Positions 50,557 through 60,100 of a stretch of DNA of 64,000 nt are shown here, piece after piece. The notes below the pieces were generated by a model. It was not told the DNA's origin. It did not search any database and saw nothing but the letters and a program-made list of their open reading frames with translations. The translations under genes were made by a program, and so were the position numbers. How positions within the stretch are numbered: the first letter of the stretch is position 1; each line of letters begins with the position of its first letter. This stretch comes from an uncultured Alphaproteobacteria bacterium (lineage in GTDB: Bacteria > Pseudomonadota > Alphaproteobacteria > GCA-2731375): NCBI GenBank assembly GCA_951812805.1, contig CATOSZ010000005.1:372001-436000 (forward strand). Reading direction: 5' to 3'.

Positions 50557-51849
50557 ATGGCTGTGACACGCGGGACGGCGGAGCAGGAATTGATGGATCG
50601 GGCAGCCAAGGTGCTGCCGGCGGGTGGCTTCGGTAACTTCCCCGCCGACGTCGTGATCGCCGAAGGCCAGGGCGGCCGGGTGCGCGACGTCAGTGGGAAC
50701 GAGTACGTGGATTTCCTGCTTGGCTCCGGCCCGATGTTCGTCGGCCACGGCCATCCCAAGGTGATGGCGGCGATCCAGGACCAGCTGCCGCGCGGCACCA
50801 CCTTCTTCGCCAACAACCCCGCCGGCATCGAACTGGCCGAAGCGATCTGCGATGCCGTGCCTTGCGCCCAGCAGGTCCGTTTCGTCTCCTCCGGCTCGGA
50901 GGCGGACATGTATGTCATGCGCCTCGCCCGCGCGCACCGCGGCCGGGAAAAGATCCTGAAGTTCGAAGGCGCCTACCACGGCATGAGCGATCACGCCCTG
51001 ATGAGCACGTTTCCCAAGCTGTCGGGAAATTCCTCCGACCCGCAACCGGACTCGGCCGGCCTCTCGCGCCGCATCCAGAACGAGGTTCTCATCGCCCCCT
51101 TCAACGACATCGAAGCAGCGAAGCAGATGATCACGGCGCACGCCGACGAGCTCGGCGGCGTCATCGCGGAGCCGTTCCAGCGGCTGATCCCGCCGGTGCC
51201 GGGCTTCCTCGAAACCCTGCGCGAGGAATGCACCCGGCACGACATTCCCTTGATCTTCGACGAGGTCGTCACCGGCTTCCGCTTCGCCTACGGCTGCGCC
51301 CAGGCGCTCTACGGCGTGACGCCGGACCTCTGCAGCCTCGGGAAGATCATCGGTGGCGGCTTCCCCCTGGCGGCGATCGCCGGCAAGGCCGAGATCATGG
51401 CGCACTTTGACATCGGCGCCGTCGGTGAGAGCGGCTTCACCCGCCAGGTCGGCACCCTGAGCGGTAACCCGGTCGCCTCGGCCGCCGGGCTCGCCACCCT
51501 CGAGGTGCTGCGCGAGCCGGGCGCCTATGAAAAGGCCTATGCGACCGGCGAGACGATCATGGCGGCGCTGGCCGAGAATTTCGCCCGGGTCGGCATCCCG
51601 GCCGTCGTGCTGGGCAACCCGACGCTGTTCGACGTGGTGATCACGGAGGAGACCGAGCTCCACGATTACCGGGCCGTCGCCCGTGGCGACACGGCCCGGC
51701 AGGCCCGCTTCAACCAGCTGCTGCGCGAACGCGGCATCCTGAAAACGGAAAGCAAGTTCTACGTCTCCCTCGCCCACGACGCGGACGACATCGCCCACAC
51801 CACGACGGCGATCGCCGAGGCCGTCGACATCCTGAAGGCGGAGGGCTGA
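50557..51849 (+). CDS. class III aminotransferase (glutamate-1-semialdehyde aminomutase-like)
   Basis: A 430-residue fold-type I enzyme. GGRVRDVSGNEYVDFLLGSGP opens it, VRFVSSGSEADMYVMRLARA binds the PLP phosphate, IPLIFDEVVTGFR carries the PLP Asp and CSLGKIIGGGFPLAA the lysine. The motif set resembles glutamate-1-semialdehyde 2,1-aminomutase and beta-amino-acid or dialkylglycine aminotransferases. ATG 50557 follows GGAGGAGGGACAGG. Two nt later a GTG starts the DAO-family oxidase, so both were one operon. Confidence 0.87.
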   Translation: MAVTRGTAEQELMDRAAKVLPAGGFGNFPADVVIAEGQGGRVRDVSGNEYVDFLLGSGPMFVGHGHPKVMAAIQDQLPRGTTFFANNPAGIELAEAICDAVPCAQQVRFVSSGSEADMYVMRLARAHRGREKILKFEGAYHGMSDHALMSTFPKLSGNSSDPQPDSAGLSRRIQNEVLIAPFNDIEAAKQMITAHADELGGVIAEPFQRLIPPVPGFLETLREECTRHDIPLIFDEVVTGFRFAYGCAQALYGVTPDLCSLGKIIGGGFPLAAIAGKAEIMAHFDIGAVGESGFTRQVGTLSGNPVASAAGLATLEVLREPGAYEKAYATGETIMAALAENFARVGIPAVVLGNPTLFDVVITEETELHDYRAVARGDTARQARFNQLLRERGILKTESKFYVSLAHDADDIAHTTTAIAEAVDILKAEG

Positions 51850-51851
51850 AG

Positions 51852-52778
51852 GTGGCCCCGTCGATCTTCGCGGATGACCTTAAGTTCACGCCGTGGTGGT
51901 GGGAATGGGCCCCGCGCCGCGACCCCATCGAACCCGACCTGCCGAAGGACTGCGAGATCGCCATCGTCGGCTCCGGCTTCACCGGGCTTTCGGCCGCCCT
52001 CACCCTGGCACGGGCCGGACGGGACGTCGTCGTCATCGAGGCCGATGCGCCGGGTTTCGGCGCCTCCAGCCGCAACGGCGGCCAGGTCGGCAGCGGCAAC
52101 CAGCGCTACACCACGCAGCAGCTGCACGACATGTACGGCCCCGCGCTGACGGGTGAGCTACTGCGCGAAGGGACGGCGGCGCTCGAATATGTCTGCGGCC
52201 TGATCGAGCGCGAGGAGATCGACTGCCATTTCCGCCGCTCCGGCCGGTTCCGCGCCGCGCGGCGCGCCTCGCACTGGGAGCCGATGCTGCGCGAGCACGA
52301 GGCGCTCCGCGAGATGACCGGCCTCGACTTCACCGCGGTCCCGCGGGAGAGCTTACGCGACGAGATCGACACCGACCTCTATCACGGCGGCGTCGTGCTG
52401 AACGAGGATGCGACGGTGCATCCGGCGATGTACCACAGCGGCCTGCTGGAGCGGGTGGAGGCGGCCGGCGTCCGTGTCGTGCCCTTCACCCGGGTGCAAG
52501 CCTTCGAGAAAGAGCGGCAGCGGATCGCGCTTCGCACCAGCCGGGGGGAGATTTCCGCCTCCAACGCCATCGCCGCCACCAACGGCTATACCACCAACGT
52601 CACGCCCGACCTGAAGGCCCGCGTCGTACCGATCCCCTCCGGCATCATCGCGACGGAGGAGCTGCCCGACGAGGTCATCGCCCGGTTGCTGCCGAACCGG
52701 CGGGTGATGGGCGAGACGGGACGGATCTACCACTATTACCAGGTCAGTCCCGACGGTGTCCAGGTTCACTACATATGA
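51852..52778 (+). pseudogene. DAO-family FAD amine/amino-acid oxidase, 5' part, interrupted by IS481 copy 2
   Basis: The first 302 codons of an oxidase. GTG 51852 is followed by FTPWWWEWAPR and the FAD motif IAIVGSGFTGLSAALTLARAG (~37), then ASSRNGGQVGSG. It resembles gamma-glutamylputrescine oxidase/glycine oxidase-like enzymes. Gene sequence ends at 52756 (...VSPDG); the remaining codons to 52778 (VQVHYI) belong to the IS. Removing the IS and one GACGG duplicate restores an uninterrupted 434-codon frame with the part at 53880. The truncated product lacks the C-terminal FAD-closing region and should be inactive. Confidence 0.92.
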
Positions 52779-53874
52779 GACGACGAGGTCTTCTTGGCTG
52801 TGATCTGTCGAAGGTACTCCTCGGGGGTTTTGCCTTTCAAGGCTCCATGAGGCCTGAAGGTGTTGTAGATGTTGGCGAACTTGTCGATCTGTGGGTTTAG
52901 TTTGTCGAGCTGGTCCTCGATGTCATGGCAGGCGTAGAACTCGTAGCGCCATGCGCCGTTGGCTCGCTCGACGCCGCCATTGAGCTGCGGCGTCCTCGGC
53001 GGCAAGACATAGACGGGGATCTTTCGGCTCTCGCAGGCGGCCTCGAACTCGGCCATGAACTCGGATCCACCGTCGACCTGGATGGCCTTCACGGGGAAGG
53101 GCAGGTCGGCCACGAGTTTGTCGAGGAAGCTCTCGGCGTTCCTGGCGGTCGCTCTGCGGAAGGCCTTGGCACAGGTGAAGCGGCTGACGGGATCGTAGGC
53201 GGTGAACTGCTTGACCGTGCGCTCGCCGGCCGGCGTGATGCTCAAGGTGTCGAGCTGGACCAGATCGCCGGGGGCCGTTGCCTTCATCCCCTTCGGCAAA
53301 CGCTTGGCGTGTGGGCGCTTGGCTCTCTTGCCCTTGGCGCGTCGTCGCGCCACGGGCACCGGCACAACGACGCCGCGCGCGACCAGATGGGCGAGCATGC
53401 GACCAACGGTGCTGTCCGACAAGGTGAAGCCCTCTCGGCGCAGCAGCGGTCCGAGCTTGGCCTTGCCCCACATCGGGAAGTCGCGGCGCAGCCGTTCAAG
53501 CCGACGCAGCACCGCACTCGACCACTCTCGGCGACGACGGCGGCGAGGCGCGCGCGAGCGCGGCTCCAACCGCTCGTCCCAGCGATAGAGCGTGCTACGC
53601 GGCACGCCCACCGCCTGGGCCGCCGCCTCGGCCGTCAAGCCGTCACGCCGGGCCCGATGCCAACGCCGGACGGCGTCGCGTCTGAACGCTACGCATTTAG
53701 TGTCGGGCTCCGCGTTCAGACGCGACGCCGTCCTCCAACCCCTGATAACATGTCGGGGCAGGCCAAAAACCTGCATGGGGATCTCCTTCAAGCTGTTGGT
53801 CTCGCAACTCACAGCTTCGGAGATCCCCGCCTCTGCCGCCAGAGGCGCGTCTCACATCTATCTGAACCTAGTCA
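52757..53874 (-). mobile_element. IS481-family insertion sequence, copy 2 (1118 bp)
   Basis: It has the same ends, length and transposase as copy 1, at a constant offset of 14440. It is flanked by 5-bp duplications GACGG (52752-52756 and 53875-53879). It is inserted in the DAO-family oxidase gene. Different target duplications prove two independent insertions rather than a segmental duplication, and the apparently unchanged sequence means both are young. Confidence 0.95.
52769..53776 (-). CDS. IS481-family DDE transposase (copy 2)
   Basis: Residue-for-residue identical to the protein at 38329: HTH, rve core with the Asp-Asp-Glu triad and the same GGAGAT ribosome-binding site before ATG 53776. 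It is transcribed against the interrupted oxidase gene, so it cannot be driven by the host operon. Identity with copy 1 is from comparing the translated ORFs and the DNA lines. Confidence 0.95.
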   Translation of the reverse strand: MQVFGLPRHVIRGWRTASRLNAEPDTKCVAFRRDAVRRWHRARRDGLTAEAAAQAVGVPRSTLYRWDERLEPRSRAPRRRRRREWSSAVLRRLERLRRDFPMWGKAKLGPLLRREGFTLSDSTVGRMLAHLVARGVVVPVPVARRRAKGKRAKRPHAKRLPKGMKATAPGDLVQLDTLSITPAGERTVKQFTAYDPVSRFTCAKAFRRATARNAESFLDKLVADLPFPVKAIQVDGGSEFMAEFEAACESRKIPVYVLPPRTPQLNGGVERANGAWRYEFYACHDIEDQLDKLNPQIDKFANIYNTFRPHGALKGKTPEEYLRQITAKKTSSSHM

Positions 53875-53879
53875 GACGG

Positions 53880-54279
53880 CAAGCGGATCCTCTGGGGCGG
53901 GCGGGCCAAGGGCAATCCCCACGCGCCGCGGGCCGAGGACTACACCCATCTCTACCGGGGGCTGATCCGCCTGTTCCCGGAACTCGACGGGGTGCGGATC
54001 ACGCATGCCTGGGGCGGCTACGTCGCCTACACCAAGGATGTCTTCCCCCACGCGGGCGAGCGCGACGGCATCCACTACGCCATGGGCTATTGCGGCAGCG
54101 GAGTCGCGCGATCGACCCATCTCGGCCACAAGATCGCCCTGAAGATCCTGGGCGAGGCGGAGGGCGCCACGGCCTGGGACCAGCTCGAGTTCAAGCCCTA
54201 TCTGGCCTCGGGCGTCGCCCAGGCGATGGTGCCGGCCGTCTCGAACTGGTACCGCCTGCTCGACGCAATGGAGCGCTGA
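53880..54279 (+). pseudogene. DAO-family oxidase, 3' part after IS481 copy 2
   Basis: Continues the oxidase with KRILWGGRAKGNPHAPRAED, LFPELDGVRITHAWGGYVAYT and YAMGYCGSGVARSTHLGHKIA, the C-terminal FAD-closing GYxGxG-type motif of DadA/PuuB-like enzymes, to TGA 54277. The track shows only an internal GTG/ATG ORF from 53992. With the 5' part it would give a 434-residue protein. The absence of further mutations indicates that gene loss is recent. Confidence 0.9.
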
Positions 54280-54307
54280 GCCGACCCCGACGAGGAGAGC
54301 GCCGACG

Positions 54308-55138
54308 ATGCCGTCCACCGTTACCCCGTCCCGGATCGATTGCTACCAGCGCGACGGCGTGACGCTGTTGCCGGACGCGTTTTCGCAAGACTGGATCGAG
54401 ACCCTGCGCCGCGGCCTGGCGCGCAACCTCGCCCATCCCGGACCCTATCGCCGTCACTACACGGCCGAGGGCAAGCCCGGCGGATTCTTCGGCGACTACT
54501 GCAACTGGCGCCGGATCCCCGAGTACGAGGACTTCGCGCGCAACTCTCCGGCCGCCGAGATCGCCGGCCGGCTGATGCGCTCCGACAAGGTCAACCTGTT
54601 TCACGAGCATGTCCTGGTCAAGGAGCCCGGGACCGAAGACAGGACGCCCTGGCACCACGACCAGCCCTATTACTGCGTCGACGGCTTCGACAACGTGAGC
54701 CTGTGGATCCCGCTCGACCCCGTACCGGCATCGCGTGGGGTGGAATTCATTCGCGGCTCGCACCGCTGGGGGCGTTGGTTCACGCCGACCAAGTTCACCG
54801 GCGTCGACTACACGCGGGACGACGACGGCTCCGAGGCCATGCCCGACATCGAGGCCGAGCGGGACCGGCACGACATCGCCAGCTTCGCGATGCAGCCGGG
54901 CGACTGTGTCGCCTTCCATTTCCGCACCGTGCACGGTGCACCCCGCAACGCCTCGCCCGATACCCGGCGCCGCGCCGTCTCCTTCCGCTGGACCGGCGAC
55001 GATGCCCGCTTCGTCGTCCGGACAGGCGAGATGTCGCCGCCGTTCCTGGACTTCGAGGCCTGCATCCATCGGCCGGGCGACCCGCTCGACAGCGATCTGT
55101 TTCCGGTCATTCGCAGGGGCCCGGGCGAGGGAGACTGA
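54308..55138 (+). CDS. phytanoyl-CoA dioxygenase (PhyH) family oxygenase
   Basis: A 276-residue Fe(II)/2OG oxygenase. IDCYQRDGVTLLPDAFS is the PhyH N-terminus, TPWHHDQPYYCVDGFDNVSLWIPLD carries the HxD pair (~117-119), and the distal His is in FRTVHGAPRN followed by RRRAVSFRW. It is only distantly similar to the PhyH at 9119. It lies 28 nt after the broken oxidase, so the IS481 insertion may also be polar on it. Confidence 0.86.
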   Translation: MPSTVTPSRIDCYQRDGVTLLPDAFSQDWIETLRRGLARNLAHPGPYRRHYTAEGKPGGFFGDYCNWRRIPEYEDFARNSPAAEIAGRLMRSDKVNLFHEHVLVKEPGTEDRTPWHHDQPYYCVDGFDNVSLWIPLDPVPASRGVEFIRGSHRWGRWFTPTKFTGVDYTRDDDGSEAMPDIEAERDRHDIASFAMQPGDCVAFHFRTVHGAPRNASPDTRRRAVSFRWTGDDARFVVRTGEMSPPFLDFEACIHRPGDPLDSDLFPVIRRGPGEGD

Positions 55139-55175
55139 GAAGCGCCGGATCCGGCAAGGCCGGGAGGAGGCAGGC

Positions 55176-57011
55176 ATGGGGGAAGATCGCGCGGAGCGCC
55201 GCCTGGCGGCGATCGTCGCGGCGGACGTGGTCGGCTACAGCCGGCTGCTGGCCCGCGACGAACGCGCGACGCTTGCCGCCCTGAAAGCGCACCGGGACGA
55301 ACTCTGGCTGCCGGAGGCCCGGGCCCGCGGTGGCCGCCTGTTCGCCACCGCCGGCGATTCCGTCCTGATCGAGCTGCAAAGCGCCGTGGCCGCCCTCGAA
55401 TGGGCTCTCGCCGTACAGGGAGAAATGGTGAAGCGCAACGCCGGGATTGCCGACGACCGGGCTCTCCGGCTCAGGATCGGCATCAACATCGGCGAAGTGA
55501 TCGCGGACGGCGACGACATCTTCGGCGACGGGATCAACATCGCCGCCCGTATCGAGGCCCTCGCCGATCCGGGCGGCATCGCGCTGGCGGACGACGCGTA
55601 CCGGCAGATCATCGGCAGGCTCGACGTGAAATTCGTGGATGGCGGCGAGCAGGTGCTGAAGAACATCACTCGGGCCGTCAAGATCTGGCACTGGCACGAA
55701 GGCATGCAACCCGTCGAAGACGCGCCGCCCGCTGCCGACGGCGACAGCAGCATAATGACTCTCATCGCCCGGATCGAGCCGCCGACCGTTGCCGTTCTTC
55801 CTTTCGTCAATCGCAGTGCGAACGAGGAGCTGGAGTTCTTCTGCGACGGTCTGACGGAGAGCCTGACGACCGATCTCTCGCGCGTGCTGAGGATCGCCGT
55901 CGCACCGGGGGCCGACAGTTTCGCCCTGAAGGGCCGCGGGCTCGGCGCCCGGGAGGCCGCCGCCGAGCTCGGCGTACGCTATCTGATCGAGGGCAGCGTT
56001 CAGGCGATTGGCAATCGGCTGCGCATCAATACGCAGTTGACGGATTCGGTGTCGGGAGAGTTGCCCTGGGCCGAGCGGTTCGACCGCCTCGCCGATGACC
56101 TGTTCGCCACGCAGGACGAAATCTGCGATGCCATCGCGCTTGCCGTGGACGTGGCGCTCGCCTCCGGCGAGGCAGCGCGATCGCGATTTTCGGGAACGGA
56201 GAGCGCGGACGCCCGCCACCATGTGCTGAGGGCCTGGTGCCTGCTGTCGCGCTATACGCCGGTGGATTTCGACCGCGCGATGGGAGAGGCGGATCGCGCA
56301 CGGGCGATCGACCCCGACTATGCCGAAGCCCACGCGCGAGCGGCCAGTTCACGCATCGGGCGGGTCCTCTACGCCCCGACACGGAACGACGAGACGCTGC
56401 TGGACGAAGCCATCGATCTCGCACGACGTACCCTTGCGCTCTCGCCCACGGCGGGCGAAGGGCATTCGGTGATCGGACTTGCATATCTCGCCCGGCGGAA
56501 CTTCGAACAATCCTTGGAGGCCTGCCGGCGCGGCGTCGAGATCTCGCCGGCCAACGCCACGCTGCACAGCGTCTTTGCCCGCCCCCTGATCGCGACCGGA
56601 CGCTTCGACGAGGCCTACCGGGAGACGATCGAAGCGCTTCGACTGCAACCCAACGCCTTTCCGATGATCCTGCTGCTGCTGGGTCTTGCCTGTCTCTCGA
56701 GTGGGCGCATCGAAATCGCCGTGGCGGCACTGGAACGGTTTCGCACCCTCGCGGCGCACCTGAGCCAGGGCCACGCCCTGCTGGCCGCGGCCTACGCGGC
56801 GAACGACGAGGCGGCCAGGGCGCGCGCGCTGGTCGACGACATCCTGGCCGTCGATCCCGCCATCACGGTGCGCCAGATCCTCGGTCCCTATCCCTTCGAG
56901 GATCTGGCGGACGACGAGCGGCTGGCGACATTGCTGCGACAATGTGGCCTGCCCGACGGCGACTCGGTGATGGTCGCACCCGACCCGACCCCGAAACGGA
57001 GGATGCCATGA
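55176..57011 (+). CDS. class III adenylate/guanylate cyclase with TolB-like and TPR domains
   Basis: A 611-residue protein. The N-terminal cyclase domain (~8-175) has AADVVGYSRLLARDE, TAGDSVLIEL and GINIGEVIADGDDIFGDGINIAARIE, with both metal-binding Asp in place. A TolB-like segment follows (VAVLPFVNRSANEELEFFCDGLTESLTTDLSR, ~207-240). The rest is TPR repeats (DPDYAEAHARAASSR; ALSPTAGEGHSVIGLAYLARRN). The layout is common in alphaproteobacteria; the cytosolic enzyme probably makes cAMP in response to a signal sensed by the TPRs. Its last 4 nt overlap the aminotransferase (ATGA). Confidence 0.88.
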   Translation: MGEDRAERRLAAIVAADVVGYSRLLARDERATLAALKAHRDELWLPEARARGGRLFATAGDSVLIELQSAVAALEWALAVQGEMVKRNAGIADDRALRLRIGINIGEVIADGDDIFGDGINIAARIEALADPGGIALADDAYRQIIGRLDVKFVDGGEQVLKNITRAVKIWHWHEGMQPVEDAPPAADGDSSIMTLIARIEPPTVAVLPFVNRSANEELEFFCDGLTESLTTDLSRVLRIAVAPGADSFALKGRGLGAREAAAELGVRYLIEGSVQAIGNRLRINTQLTDSVSGELPWAERFDRLADDLFATQDEICDAIALAVDVALASGEAARSRFSGTESADARHHVLRAWCLLSRYTPVDFDRAMGEADRARAIDPDYAEAHARAASSRIGRVLYAPTRNDETLLDEAIDLARRTLALSPTAGEGHSVIGLAYLARRNFEQSLEACRRGVEISPANATLHSVFARPLIATGRFDEAYRETIEALRLQPNAFPMILLLLGLACLSSGRIEIAVAALERFRTLAAHLSQGHALLAAAYAANDEAARARALVDDILAVDPAITVRQILGPYPFEDLADDERLATLLRQCGLPDGDSVMVAPDPTPKRRMP

Positions 57012-58432
57012 CGACGGACTTTCAGTTTTCCAACGCCCACCACGACCTGATGGCGCGGGACGAAGCGCATATCATCGGCTGGCGCTACGAGCCGCGCATC
57101 ATGTTCTCGGGCGGCAGTGGCATTCGCCTCACCGACGTCGACGGCAACGAGTACATGGACCTCACCGCCGGGATGATGTGCATGGTGCTGGGCCACGGGC
57201 ACCCGGAACTGACCGAGGAGATCAAGGCCCAGGCGGAACGCCTGGTGCACCAGTCCTCCTGGTTCTCCAACCCCTGGCTGGTCGAGTTTGCCGAGCTGAT
57301 CGCCTCGACGCTGCCGGACGGGCTCGACGTGGTGAACTTCGCGGTCACCGGATCGGAGGCCAACGAGATCGCCATGCGCATGGCGCTCGGCGTCACCGGC
57401 AAGTACGACATGGTCTCGCTGATCCGCGGCCTGCATGGCGGCAGCCTGGCGGCCGAGGCGGTGACCAGCGTCGGCGGCGGGCGCAAGGCTGGGCTCGGGC
57501 CCCTGATGCTGCCGGCGCACCGCAACGCGATCTACGCCCCGCTCTGCTACCGCTGCCCGATCAACCTCGAATACCCTGGTTGCGACATCGCCTGCCTGCC
57601 GGCGAGCGAGGAGCTGATGGAGCATGTCACCAGCCGGGAGATCGCCGCGGTCCTGGCCGAGACGATCCCCGTCGCCGGCGGCATGGTGGTCCCGCCCGAC
57701 GCGTGGCTTGCCCGCCTGAAGGAGCTCGCGGCGCGTTGGGGCGCCCTGCTGGTGCTGGACGAAGCGCAGCTGGCCCCGGCCAAGACCGGCCACATGTGGG
57801 GCTTCCAGCGCGACGACGTGGTGCCGGACGTGGTCACCTTCGGCAAGGGCATGACCGCCGGTCTCGGCATCGCCGGCACGGTAACGACGCGGGAGATCGC
57901 CGAGCAGTCCCGCGGCAAGGCGGGCATGCCCTGGGCCGGAACCTATTCGGGCGATCCCTTCCCCGCCGCCGTGGCGCTCAAACAGCTGCAGATCGTGCTG
58001 CGGGACGACTATGCCGGCCGCGCCGCCCGCCTGGGCCAGGTGATGGAACGGCGCCTGCGCGAGCTCGCGGCCGCGTTCGAGCCGGTCGGCGACGTCCGCG
58101 GCCGGGGTCTCTACTGGATGCTCGACATCGTCACGCCCGGCAGCCGACGGCCCGACCCCGTGATGGCGGAACGCATCCGCTACAACGCGCTGGAGGAGGG
58201 GCTGGTGTTGATCGCGGTGAAGAACTTCATCCGCATCTGTCCGGCCCTGGTCATCACGGAAGCCGAAATCGACGACGCGGTCGGCCGCCTGGAAACGGCC
58301 GTCCGCCGGGCCCTCGACGGCCACCCCCGGCACCTGGACCTCACGGTTTCGGGCTCCTGCGCGTTTCGGAAAGTCCCGGACACCGATTACGGAAAGTCCT
58401 GGCCAGAGATTTCAGTAAGTCGCGGCCAGTGA
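57008..58432 (+). CDS. class III aminotransferase (dialkylglycine-decarboxylase-like), C-terminus rewritten by IS21
   Basis: A 474-residue fold-type I enzyme. RIMFSGGSGIRLTDVDGNEY, AVTGSEANEIAMRMALGVTGKY, LVLDEAQLAPAKTGHMW and VTFGKGMTAGLGIAG (PLP lysine) are like 2,2-dialkylglycine decarboxylase and related omega-transaminases. The native gene ran to ...TVSGS (58357) and then, beyond the IS, LAATPT and TGA at 61007 (456 residues). The IS21-family insertion replaced the last six residues with 24 encoded by the IS end (CAFRKVPD...). All catalytic motifs lie upstream, so activity may survive. It overlaps the cyclase gene by 4 nt. Confidence 0.88.
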   Translation: MTTDFQFSNAHHDLMARDEAHIIGWRYEPRIMFSGGSGIRLTDVDGNEYMDLTAGMMCMVLGHGHPELTEEIKAQAERLVHQSSWFSNPWLVEFAELIASTLPDGLDVVNFAVTGSEANEIAMRMALGVTGKYDMVSLIRGLHGGSLAAEAVTSVGGGRKAGLGPLMLPAHRNAIYAPLCYRCPINLEYPGCDIACLPASEELMEHVTSREIAAVLAETIPVAGGMVVPPDAWLARLKELAARWGALLVLDEAQLAPAKTGHMWGFQRDDVVPDVVTFGKGMTAGLGIAGTVTTREIAEQSRGKAGMPWAGTYSGDPFPAAVALKQLQIVLRDDYAGRAARLGQVMERRLRELAAAFEPVGDVRGRGLYWMLDIVTPGSRRPDPVMAERIRYNALEEGLVLIAVKNFIRICPALVITEAEIDDAVGRLETAVRRALDGHPRHLDLTVSGSCAFRKVPDTDYGKSWPEISVSRGQ

Positions 58433-58450
58433 TTCCGGAAAGTCCCGGAC
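58364..58450 (+). repeat. IS21 left-end multiple terminal repeats (4 copies, 23-nt period)
   Basis: Four 18-nt repeats with consensus TTNCGGAAAGTCCCGGMC start at 58364, 58387, 58410 and 58433, exactly 23 nt apart. IS21-type elements are known to have such repeats as transposase-binding sites. Three of them are read as codons of the aminotransferase tail. Confidence 0.88.
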
Positions 58451-58529
58451 AGCATCACGGGGCGATCTGAGTTCAGCTTTCGGGTGCGCCGTCTCGGCGT
58501 CTACCTCTTGGCTTTTGCCGGGAGGGGAC

Positions 58530-60083
58530 ATGCCCAGACGGAAGCAGACGAGACGAACGACGGTGAGAGATGCACGAACGATCCTGCGGCTGACGCATGA
58601 CCAAGGCCTCTCGGCGCGAGAGGTGGCGGAACGGCTGAAGGTCTCCAAGACGACAGTGTCGACCTATTTGCTGCGGGCCCGCGAGGTCGGCCTTACCGCC
58701 TGGCCGCTGCCGGCGGAATACGAGGACGACGCGGTCCTGCAAGAGACGCTGTTCCGCCGCATGGGCCGGCCCCCGCGCGACAGGTGCGAGCCGCACTGGC
58801 CGACGGTCGCGGCCGAGCTGAAGCGCAAGGGGGTGACGCTGACCCTGCTCTGGCAGGAATACCGCGCCTCACATCCCGATGGCTACGGCTACACCTGGTT
58901 CTGCGAAGCCTTCACGGCGTTCAAGCGGCGCACCGGCGCCACCTGGCGCAACCGCCACGAGGCCGGTGCGGTCATGCAGACCGATTATGCCGGCCAGACG
59001 GTGGACATCGTCGACCCCGAGACCGGCGAGGTGCACGACGCGCAGATCTTCGTCGCCGTGCTGGGCGCTTCCTCGCTCACCTTCGCCACCGCCAGCCTGA
59101 CCCAGCGCCTGCCCGACTGGGTCGCCGGACAATGCCGGGCGCTCGCCTACTTCGGCGGCGTGCCCAAGAGCATCGTCTGCGATAACCTCAAGGCCGGCGT
59201 CGCCAAGCCGCTCTGGTTCGAGCCGACCCTCAACCCGACCTTCGCCGCGCTCGCCGAGCACTACGACACCACCGTCCTGCCGACCCGGGTCCGCAAGCCG
59301 CGCGACAAGGCCAAGGTCGAAGTCGCCGTCCAGGTCGTCGAGCGCTGGATCCTGGCAAGACTGCGCAATACGCGCTTCTTCTCCCTCGACCAGCTCAACC
59401 GGGCGATCCGCGACCTCCTCGAGGAGCTCAACGAGCGGCCCATGCGCAACCTTGGAAAGAGCCGGCGCCAGATGTTCGAGGCCATCGAGCGCGAGGCCCT
59501 GGCACCCCTGCCGACGACGCCCTTCGAATATGCCGAATGGAAGACCGCCAAGGTCCATTCCGACTATCACGTCGACGTCGAGCGCAGCTTCTACTCCGTG
59601 CCGCACGGCCTGATCGGCCGCAAGGTCCAAGTCCGGCTCACTCACCGCACGGTCGAGATCTTCCACAACCACAAGCGCGTCGCCAGCCATCTCCGCCGCT
59701 CACCGCATGGCGGCCATGCCACGATCCCGGCCCACATGCCCAAGGCGCACCAGCGCTATGCCGAGCGAACGCCACAAAGCCTGATCGACCAGGCCAGCCG
59801 CATCGGCCCCAACGCCGCCCTCCTGGTCGAGCGGATGATCCGCGATCGGCCCCATCCCGAGCAAGGCTATCGCAGCGCCATGGGCGTCTTGTCGCTCGCC
59901 CGCCGATACGAACCGGAACGCGTCGAGGCCGCCTGCGCACGCGCGCTCACCATCAACACGACCAGCTACTCATCGCTCGCCGCCATCCTCAAGTCCGGCC
60001 TCGATCGCACACGCCCCGAGCGCGAACCGCTTCTGCCGCTGCCGCCACACACCAACATCCGCGGCCCCGGCTACTACCGATAA
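58530..60083 (+). CDS. istA: IS21-family transposase IstA
   Basis: A 517-residue transposase. The N-terminal HTH ([22 protein letters not shown], read in parts) precedes the rve core with Asp in [16 protein letters not shown], Asp in [13 protein letters not shown] and the Glu in [15 protein letters not shown]. The C-terminal domain ([20 protein letters not shown]) is standard for IstA. ATG 58530 follows GGGAGGGGAC. The gene is intact and followed 17 nt later by istB. Confidence 0.95.
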   Translation: MPRRKQTRRTTVRDARTILRLTHDQGLSAREVAERLKVSKTTVSTYLLRAREVGLTAWPLPAEYEDDAVLQETLFRRMGRPPRDRCEPHWPTVAAELKRKGVTLTLLWQEYRASHPDGYGYTWFCEAFTAFKRRTGATWRNRHEAGAVMQTDYAGQTVDIVDPETGEVHDAQIFVAVLGASSLTFATASLTQRLPDWVAGQCRALAYFGGVPKSIVCDNLKAGVAKPLWFEPTLNPTFAALAEHYDTTVLPTRVRKPRDKAKVEVAVQVVERWILARLRNTRFFSLDQLNRAIRDLLEELNERPMRNLGKSRRQMFEAIEREALAPLPTTPFEYAEWKTAKVHSDYHVDVERSFYSVPHGLIGRKVQVRLTHRTVEIFHNHKRVASHLRRSPHGGHATIPAHMPKAHQRYAERTPQSLIDQASRIGPNAALLVERMIRDRPHPEQGYRSAMGVLSLARRYEPERVEAACARALTINTTSYSSLAAILKSGLDRTRPEREPLLPLPPHTNIRGPGYYR

Positions 60084-60100
60084 CCAGGAGAAGACACCTC

